Below, in pieces: positions 25,673-34,269 of a DNA stretch of 64,000 nucleotides. Below the pieces are notes generated by a model. That model ran no database searches and was not told where the DNA came from. It saw only the letters and a program-made list of their open reading frames with translations. The DNA lies in assembly GCA_002329155.1 (NCBI GenBank), contig DCXY01000001.1, positions 114,021-178,020 on the forward strand, read 5' to 3'. Source of the DNA: Stenotrophomonas sp. UBA2124 (lineage in GTDB: Bacteria; Pseudomonadota; Gammaproteobacteria; Xanthomonadales; Xanthomonadaceae). Both the position numbers and the translations under genes were made by a program. How positions within the stretch are numbered: position 1 is the stretch's first letter; each line of letters begins with the position of its first letter.

Positions 25673-27898
25673 ATGCGCCCCTTGTTCCTTGCTCTTGCCA
25701 TGATCCTTGCCACCCCCGCCGTCCACGCCGAAAAACTCACGCTTGAGGCCATCACCGGCAGCGCGCCGCTGTCCGGCCCGACGCTGATGAAGCCGAAGGT
25801 GGCACCGGACGGCTCGCGGGTCACCTTCCTGCGCGGCAAGGACAGCGACCGCAACCAGCTGGACCTGTGGGAATACGACATCGCCAGCGGCCAGACCCGG
25901 CTGCTGGTGGATTCCAAGGTGGTGCTGCCCGGCACCGAGACCCTCAGCGATGCGGAAAAGGCACGCCGCGAGCGCCAGCGCATCGCCGCGTTGACCGGCA
26001 TCGTCGATTACCAGTGGTCGCCCGATGCCAGGACGCTGCTGTTCCCGCTGGGCGGCGAGCTGTACCTGTACGACCTGGGCAAGCAGGGCCGCGACGCGGT
26101 GCGCCAGCTCACCCATGGCGAAGGCTTCACCACCGACGCCAAGCTCTCGCCGAAGGGCGGCTTCGTCAGCTTCGTGCGTGACCGCAACCTGTGGGTCATC
26201 GACCTGGCCAGCGGCAAGCAGCTGCAGCTGACCCGCGACGGCAGCGCGACCATCGGCAACGGTGTGGCCGAGTTCGTCGCCGACGAGGAAATGGACCGCC
26301 ACACCGGTTACTGGTGGGCGCCGGATGATTCGGCCATCGCCTTCGCCCGCATCGACGAAACGCCGGTGCCGGTGCAGAAACGCTACGAGATGTACGCCGA
26401 CCGCGTGGAGATGATCGAACAGCGCTACCCGGCGGCCGGCGACCACAACGTACTGGTGAAGCTGGGCGTCATCGCCCCGAAGCAGGATGCCGCACCGGCC
26501 TGGGTGGACCTGGGCAAGGAACAGGACATCTACCTGGCGCGTGTGGACTGGCGCGACCCGCAGCACCTCAGCTTCCAGCGCCAGAGCCGCAACCAGCGCG
26601 AGCTGGAGCTGATCGAGGCGGACCTGACCAACGGCAGGCAGCGCACGCTGGTGACCGAAACCGGCAAGACCTGGGTGCCGCTGCACAACAGCCTGCGCTT
26701 CCTGAAGGACGGCCGCTTCCTGTGGTCGTCCGAGCGCAGCGGCTTCCAGCACCTGTACCTGGCCAGTGCCGATGGCCGCACGCTCACCCCGCTGACCTCG
26801 GGCAAGTGGCCGGTGGATGAGCTGCTGGCGGTGGATGAGGATGCCGGCAACGTGTATTTCCGCGCGGGCATGGAATCGCCGCTGCGCAGCGAAATCTATG
26901 TGGTGCCGCTGGCCGGCGGCACCCCGCGCAGGCTGTCCAAGGCCGAGGGCATGCACAGTGCCGCCTTCGCCAACAACGCCAGCGTGTACGTGGACAGCTG
27001 GTCCAACAGCAGCACGCCGCCGCAGATCGAGCTGTACCGCGCCAGTGGCGAAAAGATCGCCACGCTGCTGGACAACGACCTGGCCGATCCCAAGCACCCG
27101 TACGCGCCGTACCGCGACGCGCAGCGCCCGGTGGAGTTCGGCACCATGACCGCCGCCGACGGCAGGACCGAGCTGCATTACAGCCTAATCAAGCCGGAAG
27201 GCTTCGACCCGGCGAAGAAGTACCCAGTGGCGGTGTACGTCTATGGCGGCCCCGCCAGCCAGACCGTCACCGACAGCTGGCCGGGCCGTGGCGACCACAT
27301 GTTCAACCAGTACCTGGCGCAGCGCGGCTACGTGGTGTTCTCGATGGACAACCGCGGCACGCCGCGCCGTGGCCGTGATTTCGGTGGCGCACTGTACGGC
27401 GTGCAGGGCACGGTGGAAGTGGCCGACCAGCTCAAGGGCGTGCAGTGGCTGAAGTCGCAGCCGTGGGTGGATGGCAAGCGCATCGGCGTGCAGGGCTGGT
27501 CCAACGGCGGCTACATGACCCTGATGCTGCTGGCCAAGGCATCCAACCAGTACGCCTGTGGCGTGGCCGGTGCACCGGTCACCGACTGGGGCCTGTACGA
27601 CACCCACTACACCGAGCGTTACATGAACCTGCCGGCGGCCAATGTTGATGGTTACCGCGAAGCGCGCATTCTCACCCATGTCGATGGGCTGACCTCGCCG
27701 TTGCTGCTGATCCACGGCATGGCTGATGACAACGTGCTGTTCACCAATTCCACCAGCCTGATGAGCGCGCTGCAGAAGCGTGGGCAGACCTTCGAGCTGA
27801 TGACCTACCCCGGTGCGAAGCATGGCCTGTCGGGCAGCAATGCACTGCACCGCTACCGCATCGCCGAGGACTTCCTGGCGCGTTGCCTGAAGCCCTGA
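25673..27898 (+). CDS. S9 family dipeptidyl peptidase IV-like protein
   Basis: A 741-residue secreted serine peptidase. A signal peptide (cleavage after VHA, residue ~19) is followed by a beta-propeller DPPIV N-terminal domain (about 80-450) and a prolyl-oligopeptidase catalytic domain. The triad is visible: Ser610 in GWSNGGY, Asp685 or 686 in GMADDNV and His717 in AKHGLSG; the propeller holds EFVADEEMDRHTGYWW, the double-Glu motif that binds the substrate N-terminus. It releases X-Pro dipeptides in the periplasm or outside. Such enzymes are common in Xanthomonadaceae. Confidence 0.93.
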   Translation: MRPLFLALAMILATPAVHAEKLTLEAITGSAPLSGPTLMKPKVAPDGSRVTFLRGKDSDRNQLDLWEYDIASGQTRLLVDSKVVLPGTETLSDAEKARRERQRIAALTGIVDYQWSPDARTLLFPLGGELYLYDLGKQGRDAVRQLTHGEGFTTDAKLSPKGGFVSFVRDRNLWVIDLASGKQLQLTRDGSATIGNGVAEFVADEEMDRHTGYWWAPDDSAIAFARIDETPVPVQKRYEMYADRVEMIEQRYPAAGDHNVLVKLGVIAPKQDAAPAWVDLGKEQDIYLARVDWRDPQHLSFQRQSRNQRELELIEADLTNGRQRTLVTETGKTWVPLHNSLRFLKDGRFLWSSERSGFQHLYLASADGRTLTPLTSGKWPVDELLAVDEDAGNVYFRAGMESPLRSEIYVVPLAGGTPRRLSKAEGMHSAAFANNASVYVDSWSNSSTPPQIELYRASGEKIATLLDNDLADPKHPYAPYRDAQRPVEFGTMTAADGRTELHYSLIKPEGFDPAKKYPVAVYVYGGPASQTVTDSWPGRGDHMFNQYLAQRGYVVFSMDNRGTPRRGRDFGGALYGVQGTVEVADQLKGVQWLKSQPWVDGKRIGVQGWSNGGYMTLMLLAKASNQYACGVAGAPVTDWGLYDTHYTERYMNLPAANVDGYREARILTHVDGLTSPLLLIHGMADDNVLFTNSTSLMSALQKRGQTFELMTYPGAKHGLSGSNALHRYRIAEDFLARCLKP

Positions 27899-27917
27899 GC
27901 GGGCAGGGGAGACAGGG

Positions 27918-28409
27918 ATGTCGCTTTCGCCAGTACCGCCACCGCTGCCGGGCGCAGGTGACGGCGGCGGGCCGCGTCACAACGCTTTCCGGCGGAACCT
28001 GAAATGGGCACTGCCGTTGCTGGCGGTGCTGCTGCTGGGCGGCATCGCGTTCTTCTTCTGGTACGGGTTGCGCCAGACAGGCTCACGGTTTGAAAGCAGC
28101 CAGCCCTACAAGCTGGCGATGGCGCGCGCTTCGCAGGACGCGCAGGTGCGGGAGGCGCTGGGCCAGCCGATCCAGGCCGAGCCGCTTTCCTTGGGAAGCG
28201 TGGGCGAGTTCGCTGGCAACGGCGTGGCCATGCTGGTCATCCGCATCAAGGGCCCGCAGGGCAAGGGCATCCTCGTCGGCGAAGCCTCCCGCACGCAGGC
28301 CGAATGGCGCTTCGACAAGCTGACCTTCAGGCCGTTGGGCCGCCACGACGAGGTGGATCTACGCACCAGCGACGAGAAGGTCTGTGCGCTGATGGGGCAC
28401 TGCCCGTGA
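27918..28409 (+). CDS. Coa1/Tim21-like single-pass membrane protein
   Basis: A 163-residue protein with a Pro/Gly-rich N-terminus, one membrane helix (about 31-52) and an extracytoplasmic domain in which DAQVREALGQPIQAEP followed by GEASRTQAEWRFDKLTF matches the cytochrome-oxidase-assembly Coa1-like family. Bacterial members are uncharacterised. It starts 19 bp after the peptidase gene and is probably co-transcribed with it. Confidence 0.75.
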   Translation: MSLSPVPPPLPGAGDGGGPRHNAFRRNLKWALPLLAVLLLGGIAFFFWYGLRQTGSRFESSQPYKLAMARASQDAQVREALGQPIQAEPLSLGSVGEFAGNGVAMLVIRIKGPQGKGILVGEASRTQAEWRFDKLTFRPLGRHDEVDLRTSDEKVCALMGHCP

Positions 28410-28516
28410 GGTGGGGTTTAGGGGTGAGGGTGGTTTCTGCTGGTTGTTGAGGCGGTAAACGGCCCGCCTTCGTGCCTGTCCTTGGTCTCGGCCTCAAAAG
28501 CGACCCCTCCCCAGCC

Positions 28517-28785
28517 CTCCCCTTGGCCTGCGGCCAAAGGGAGGGGGCAGAAGCGGGCTTCCCGTGAATCGGATAGATGGCGATGACTGCCCCCTCCCCT
28601 TGGCCTGCGGCCAAAGGGAGGGGGCAGAAGCGGGCTTCCCGTGAATCGGACAAATGGCGATGACCGCCCGCTCCCCTTGGCCTGCGGCCAAAGGGAGGGG
28701 GCAGAAGCGGGCTTCCCGTGGATCGGACAGATGGCGATGAACCACCCCCTCCCTTTGGCCGCAGGCCAAGGGGAGGGCCGGGGAG
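28517..28785. repeat. Four copies of a 77-bp GC-rich hairpin repeat, the last hairpin flipped
   Basis: Copies begin near 28517, 28594, 28671 and 28748, exactly 77 bp apart. Each has a hairpin (CCCTCCCCTTGGCC, then GGCCAAAGGGAGGG) followed by a spacer with GAAGCGGGCTTCCCGTG. In the fourth the hairpin core is in reverse-complement orientation. It is related to the hairpins at 40671-41850 and 59149-59256. The 488-bp gap 28410-28897 is otherwise empty. Confidence 0.85.
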
Positions 28786-28830
28786 GGGTAAGCCTTTGCT
28801 CTTGCCCCACCACCACACCCCGAATAAAAA

Positions 28831-28852
28831 CAGCCGGCGCAGGCGCCGGCTG
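28831..28852 (-). terminator. Rho-independent terminator of the lipoprotein gene
   Basis: CAGCCGGCGC and GCGCCGGCTG pair; on the minus strand the stem is followed by TTTTTATTC. It lies 45 bp past the stop of the lipoprotein gene at 28898. Confidence 0.85.
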
Positions 28853-28897
28853 TCTCCAACAGCATTCAAGCAGGCACCAACACCACCCGCAGGTGCG

Positions 28898-29320
28898 CTA
28901 CTTCCCAGCCCCCGCCGGCACCCAGATGGCGATGCCTGCCGCGCGCTTCTGCTGGGTGGGAATGCCCACACTCAGGCCACCGGCGGTGTGGCGGCCAAAG
29001 CTGCCAGCACCCACCGACATGCCTACCGGCGAACCACCCGAGCCCACACCCATCAGGATCACGCCATTGGCGCCCAGGGCGGCGGCCTCGCGCTTGAGCC
29101 GGGCAACCGCCGCGTCGGTCTGGCCCTGCGTGCCAAAGCCGACCGCGCTGGAGGACTCCAGCTGCGCGATCTCCACCGAGCCCGGTGGCGGTGTGGAATA
29201 GATCTGCACGCTGGCCGGGTCCACGGGCGCGCGGGCCTGGCCCAGCATGACCTTGGAGGTACTGGCACAGCCGCCAGTGGCCAGGGCAATGCCCAGTGCG
29301 ATGGCGAGCGGAAATTTCAT
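28898..29320 (-). CDS. Small conserved lipoprotein of unknown function
   Basis: A 140-residue protein with lipobox ATGGC (Cys18) and a mature domain of the kind seen in small lipoproteins of the DUF4156/YbjQ-like group: VEIAQLESSSAVGFGTQGQTD, then LKREAAALGANGVILMGVG. The C-terminal half is Gly-rich. Family placement is tentative. It is divergent from the next gene and ends in a good terminator, so it is probably monocistronic. Confidence 0.8.
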   Translation of the reverse strand: MKFPLAIALGIALATGGCASTSKVMLGQARAPVDPASVQIYSTPPPGSVEIAQLESSSAVGFGTQGQTDAAVARLKREAAALGANGVILMGVGSGGSPVGMSVGAGSFGRHTAGGLSVGIPTQQKRAAGIAIWVPAGAGK

Positions 29321-29473
29321 GGCTTCACTCCCCGGTGATCAGTGTTTCCGGATCATTACTCGGACATTGCTGAACAAGGCGCGAACTGCAGGTGATGGTC
29401 GGGCTGTCCCTGACTTGCCTGTTGCCCGCTGCTTTGGACTATCTTGAAGGCAGTGACATTGGGAGAAAAGCAC

Positions 29474-29722
29474 ATGGGGTTGATCAGCCTGATCTGGGGC
29501 ATCGTGGCACTGCTGTGGATGGTGCTCGCCTTCATTCCGCTGCTGGGCTGGGGCAACTGGTTCCTGATTCCGTTCGCCGCGGTGGGCGCCATCATCGCCG
29601 CCATCGGCCTGCTGTTCACCCACGTCAGCAAGCGTGGCCGGGCCAAAACCGGCCTGCTGCTCAATGGCATCGTCATCGTGGTTGGCGTCATCCGCCTGAG
29701 CATCGGCGGCGGCATCGTCTGA
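29474..29722 (+). CDS. Small membrane protein
   Basis: An 82-residue protein with two long hydrophobic segments (about 2-24 and 28-48) and a third near the C-terminus (58-74). ATG at 29474 has GGGAG eight bases before it; an upstream in-frame start at 29444 lacks a site. No family recognised. It stands alone between a divergent lipoprotein and the bestrophin-like gene. Confidence 0.7.
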   Translation: MGLISLIWGIVALLWMVLAFIPLLGWGNWFLIPFAAVGAIIAAIGLLFTHVSKRGRAKTGLLLNGIVIVVGVIRLSIGGGIV

Positions 29723-29826
29723 CACGCCTACGGGCGGCGCCCGGCAGGTTCATGGCCACGGGCGTAAAATGAGGGGGTTGGCTGGGGGTTTCCCGGCCGT
29801 CTGGGCCCGCCTCCTGCCTCATCCCC

Positions 29827-30741
29827 ATGATCATCCGACCCCGCCCCCGTGGCTGGCAGCTGCTGTACATGCTGCGCGGCTCCGTCCTGCCGGCAATCGC
29901 CCCCAAGGTGCTGATCATCGGCGTGCTGGCGGTGGCGGTTTCGGCATTCGAGCACTACTGGCACCCGTTTGGCCGCGACGCCGCCACGGTGGTGCCGTTC
30001 ACCCTGCTGGGGCTGGTGCTGTCGATCTTCCTGAGCTTCCGCAACAACGCCTGCCACGACCGCTGGTGGGAGGGGCGCAAGCAGTGGGGGCAGCTGCTCA
30101 TCGAGGCGCGCGGCTTCGCGCGTGAGTCGGCCGCGCTGCTGTCCGCCGAGCCGGTGCTGCGCGAACGCACCTCGCAGCTGCTGGTCGGCTTTGCCCATGC
30201 CCTGGCCGCGCACCTGCGTGGCCGCGACGAGGCCGCTGCCTGCGCGCCGTGGCTGATGGACGACCAGCGCGGGCTGCTGCAGCGGCGCAACATTCCCGAC
30301 GCGCTGCTCACCCGCATCGCCACCGAGCTGGCGCAGCCGCTGCACGAAGGCAGGCTGCAGCCGTATCTGTACGCGCAGTTCGAGGCGCGCCTGCATGGCC
30401 TGTCCGCCGTGCAGGCCTCGTGCGAACGCATCGGCGGCACGCCGCTGCCGTTCGCCTACACGCTGCTGCTGCACCGCTGCGCATGGCTGTTCTGCGTGCT
30501 GCTGCCGTTCGGGCTGGCCGGCGCGCTGGGCTGGGCCACGCCCGTGGTGTCGATGCTGCTGGCCTACGCCTTCTTCGGCCTGGACCAGCTGGGCGAGGAG
30601 ATGGAAGAGCCGTTCGGGCTGGAGGCCAACGACCTGCCGCTGGATGCGATGGTGCGTACCATCGAGATCGACGTGCTGGACGCGCTGGGCCGCCAGCCCT
30701 TGCCCGAACCGCTGCAGCCGCAGGGCTACCAGCTGCACTGA
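29827..30741 (+). CDS. Bestrophin-family chloride channel-like protein (YneE/UPF0187)
   Basis: A 304-residue membrane protein with the bestrophin pattern: LLGLVLSIFLSFRNNACHDRWWEGRKQWG (residues about 60-88, quoted here only as a landmark region rich in Arg/Trp) and DQLGEEMEEPFG about 257-268 with acidic residues that bind Ca2+ in eukaryotic relatives. Bacterial homologues form anion or cation channels. It is followed by hemB after 35 bp. Confidence 0.88.
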   Translation: MIIRPRPRGWQLLYMLRGSVLPAIAPKVLIIGVLAVAVSAFEHYWHPFGRDAATVVPFTLLGLVLSIFLSFRNNACHDRWWEGRKQWGQLLIEARGFARESAALLSAEPVLRERTSQLLVGFAHALAAHLRGRDEAAACAPWLMDDQRGLLQRRNIPDALLTRIATELAQPLHEGRLQPYLYAQFEARLHGLSAVQASCERIGGTPLPFAYTLLLHRCAWLFCVLLPFGLAGALGWATPVVSMLLAYAFFGLDQLGEEMEEPFGLEANDLPLDAMVRTIEIDVLDALGRQPLPEPLQPQGYQLH

Positions 30742-30776
30742 ATACCGTCATCAAGAACGAACCAAGGAGTACCGCC

Positions 30777-31766
<990 letters not shown>

Positions 31767-31767
31767 G

Positions 31768-32046
31768 ATGGAACCGGCAGCAGGCGTGCAGGCCTATCAC
31801 TGGGTGGTGTGGGTGATAGGCGTGCTGGTGTTCGCGGCGGTGATCGGTGCGGTGATCGCTGCCATTTACCGCGCCAACCGGCGCCCCACCGAGTTGCATT
31901 CCTCGGCCGAGCGCCTGCAGCGCGAGGCGCCGCAGCCGGCGGATGTGGATGCCAAGCTGCGCGAGCTGAGCCTGCTCAAGGAGCGCGGCAGCATCGGCGA
32001 GGCGGAATACGAGCGCCGGCGTGCCGAGGTATTGGCGGGCAAGTAA
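31768..32046 (+). CDS. Membrane protein with SHOCT domain
   Basis: A 92-residue protein with one membrane helix (about 12-33) and a C-terminal SHOCT domain (LRELSLLKERGSIGEAEYER, 65-84), a short oligomerisation module. It starts 1 bp after the hemB stop and should be co-translated. No specific function is known. Confidence 0.85.
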   Translation: MEPAAGVQAYHWVVWVIGVLVFAAVIGAVIAAIYRANRRPTELHSSAERLQREAPQPADVDAKLRELSLLKERGSIGEAEYERRRAEVLAGK

Positions 32047-32054
32047 AAGGCCCC

Positions 32055-32924
32055 TCAGCGGCAGTCGTCAGTCCCATCCACCAGCGGCGTCTTCATCCGG
32101 TACAGGTCCAGGCCACCGGCCCGCGGCGCGCGGGCACGGCCACTGACGACCAGCTCGCCCGGCTTGCTGGCATCCACCAGCGCGCCGCGTGCATCGCCGC
32201 CATCACCGTTGAATGAGAGCGGCAACAGGCTGGCTTCGCCCCATGTGCCGTGCCGGCACTGCGAAACCCACAGGCGCGCGCTGCCATCGCCATGGCTCCG
32301 CGCGAAGATCACCGCGCGGCCACCGCCCAGCCAGCTGGCATCGATCTCCGCCTCCGCACTGTTGATGCCGGCCAGGGCGACAGGTGCGGCAAAGCCGCGG
32401 TCAACTGCCGCCGCGGTCCACAGGTCCCAGTTGCCATTGCGGTTGCTGCTGAACAACAGGCGCCCATCGTCGGCCAATGCCGGCGACCGCTCGTCGCCAG
32501 CGCCGTTGACGGCGCCGGCAAGCAGCTGCGGCTGGCCGATGCTGCCATCGGCGGCCACCGCTGCGCGGTACAGGTCATAACCCCCCTGGCCGCCTTTGCG
32601 GTTGGAGGCGAAGTACAGCCAGCGGCCGTCGGCACTGAGCAGGGGATCCACCTCGTCGGCGCCGCTGTTGAGCGGCAAGGGCTGCGGCTGTACCCAGCGT
32701 TTGTCCTGCAGCTGGGCCGTCCACAGGTCCCAGCCGCCGGCACCTCCCTCGCGGTTGCTGGCCCAGATGATGCGCTGGCCATCGGCGCTGAGCGTGGCGC
32801 GCAGCTCGTCGGCACGGGTGGAGACCATGCCCATGCCCTCGATGCCGAATTCGGAAAGCGCCGAGGCTGCCGGGCTAAAGAGTAAACTCGTGGCAAGCGC
32901 GAGCAGCAGTGGTCGGGTCCGCAT
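32055..32924 (-). CDS. Secreted TolB-like beta-propeller protein (PD40 repeats)
   Basis: A 289-residue protein with a signal peptide (cleavage near ASA-LSE, residue 22) and at least four WD40-like PD40 repeats, each with the pattern LSADGQRIIWASNREGG / LLSADGRWLYFASNRKGG / LADDGRLLFSSNRNGN. These form a beta-propeller as in TolB. A longer open frame to 33839 overlaps aroE and is not real. It is convergent with the SHOCT gene and divergent from aroE. Periplasmic or surface binding is expected; the partner is unknown. Confidence 0.85.
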   Translation of the reverse strand: MRTRPLLLALATSLLFSPAASALSEFGIEGMGMVSTRADELRATLSADGQRIIWASNREGGAGGWDLWTAQLQDKRWVQPQPLPLNSGADEVDPLLSADGRWLYFASNRKGGQGGYDLYRAAVAADGSIGQPQLLAGAVNGAGDERSPALADDGRLLFSSNRNGNWDLWTAAAVDRGFAAPVALAGINSAEAEIDASWLGGGRAVIFARSHGDGSARLWVSQCRHGTWGEASLLPLSFNGDGGDARGALVDASKPGELVVSGRARAPRAGGLDLYRMKTPLVDGTDDCR

Positions 32925-32978
32925 GTGGGTTCCGCAGGTGAGGGTCGCGTTCCAGTCTAGGTCATGCAGAGGAAACCC

Positions 32979-33827
32979 ATGAGTGCTCCCCGCTATGCCG
33001 TGTTCGGCCAACCCATCGCCCATTCGCAGTCGCCATATATCCAGGCGGCGTTTGGCAAGGCGCATGGAATTGCCGTTGATTACCGTGCCATCGAGGCATC
33101 GCCGGAGGAGTTCCCGGCGGCGCTGGAAGCCTTCGCCGCCGATGGCGGCGTGGGTGCCAACGTAACCCTGCCACACAAGGAAGCCGCGTTTGCGCTGTGC
33201 ACCACCACCACCTCGCGCGCGCAGCGTGCCGGTGCGGTGAACACACTGTTGCGCAAGGGTGACCGCTGGCACGGTGACAACACCGACGGCATCGGCCTGG
33301 TGCGCGACCTCACCGGCCGTCACAGCCTGGACCTGCGCGGCCGCCGCGCGCTGCTGCTCGGTGCCGGCGGCGCCGCGCGTGGCGTGGCACCGGCGCTGCT
33401 GGATGCCGGCATTCTTGAGCTGGTCGTGGTCAACCGCTCGCCCGAGCGCGCCGATGCGCTGGTCGATGCAATGAGCGAGCCGGGCCGCGCCATTTCCGCG
33501 TACTGGGAGGCGCTGCGCGAGCAGGGCGACTTCGAGCTGATCATCAACGCCACTTCGGCTGCGCGCGGTGGCGAAAACCTGTTCAACCTGCCGCTGTCGC
33601 TGGTCAACAGCATGACCACGGCGGTGGACCTGAACTATGGCGAGGCCTCCATTCCGTTCCTGGCGTGGGCGCGTGCGTCGGGGTGCCGCAATGGTTTCGA
33701 TGGGCTGGGCATGCTGGTGGAACAGGCGGCCGAGAGCTTCCAGCAGTGGCACGGCATGCGCCCGGACACCGATGCGGTATACGCCGAGCTGCGCGGGCGT
33801 GACGCGCTGCTGGTTTCCGCCGACTGA
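32979..33827 (+). CDS. aroE: Shikimate dehydrogenase (NADP+)
   Basis: A 282-residue enzyme reducing 3-dehydroshikimate to shikimate in the aromatic amino-acid pathway. Visible: substrate-binding SQSP at 16-19, catalytic Lys67 in LPHK, Asp103 in NTDG and NADP-binding GAGGAA at 128-133. The ATG at 32979, preceded by AGAGGA, is preferred over an in-frame start 15 bp upstream because homologues begin near this point. Confidence 0.96.
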   Translation: MSAPRYAVFGQPIAHSQSPYIQAAFGKAHGIAVDYRAIEASPEEFPAALEAFAADGGVGANVTLPHKEAAFALCTTTTSRAQRAGAVNTLLRKGDRWHGDNTDGIGLVRDLTGRHSLDLRGRRALLLGAGGAARGVAPALLDAGILELVVVNRSPERADALVDAMSEPGRAISAYWEALREQGDFELIINATSAARGGENLFNLPLSLVNSMTTAVDLNYGEASIPFLAWARASGCRNGFDGLGMLVEQAAESFQQWHGMRPDTDAVYAELRGRDALLVSAD

Positions 33828-33838
33828 GGGGGCAGGCA

Positions 33839-34195
33839 TTGGACAGCACCAGTTTGTTGAGCACGCTGCTGGTCAGCATCGGTTACCGCCTGCCCATTCT
33901 GATCGCCCTGGGCGTGGCACTGGTGATGCTGTTCGATGCACCGCGCGGCAGGGTACGGGCAGCGGCCATGACCGCGCTGGGCCTGTTGTTTTCCACTACC
34001 GTGCTGGGCGGCGTGGCCAGCGCGCTGCCGCTGCTGCTGATCGCCCGTGGCGATTTTTCCGGCATCGGCAGCATCAATACGCTGCTTACCGGCATGCACC
34101 TGGTGCTGTCGCTGGTGGAGGCCGTGGCCTTCATCGTGCTGGCCTGGGCGGTGGTGCAGGCGCTGCGGCGGCCTGTGGCCGCTGGCAAGGCCTGA
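33839..34195 (+). CDS. Small membrane protein with TTG start
   Basis: A 118-residue protein with three hydrophobic segments (about 14-31, 40-64, 83-107). The frame opens with TTG at 33839, preceded by GGGGGCAGG, 11 bp after the aroE stop; the first ATG is inside the first helix, so TTG is the likely start. No family recognised. Co-transcription with aroE is likely. Confidence 0.7.
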   Translation: MDSTSLLSTLLVSIGYRLPILIALGVALVMLFDAPRGRVRAAAMTALGLLFSTTVLGGVASALPLLLIARGDFSGIGSINTLLTGMHLVLSLVEAVAFIVLAWAVVQALRRPVAAGKA

Positions 34196-34269
34196 GCGGG
34201 CGGCCGGTTCGGTGAATGCGGGCGGGTATGGGAAAATGCCCGCCTTGAACGCAGCAGTGGCAGGTTGGG

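Noticed and set aside
25049..27178. Minus-strand 709-codon frame opposite the GST and peptidase genes
   Set aside because: Spans two real genes on the other strand and shows no domain.
28327..28971. 214-codon minus-strand frame over the 77-bp repeats
   Set aside because: Translation of GC-rich hairpins (Pro/Gly/Ala) with no start signal; overlaps the end of a real gene.
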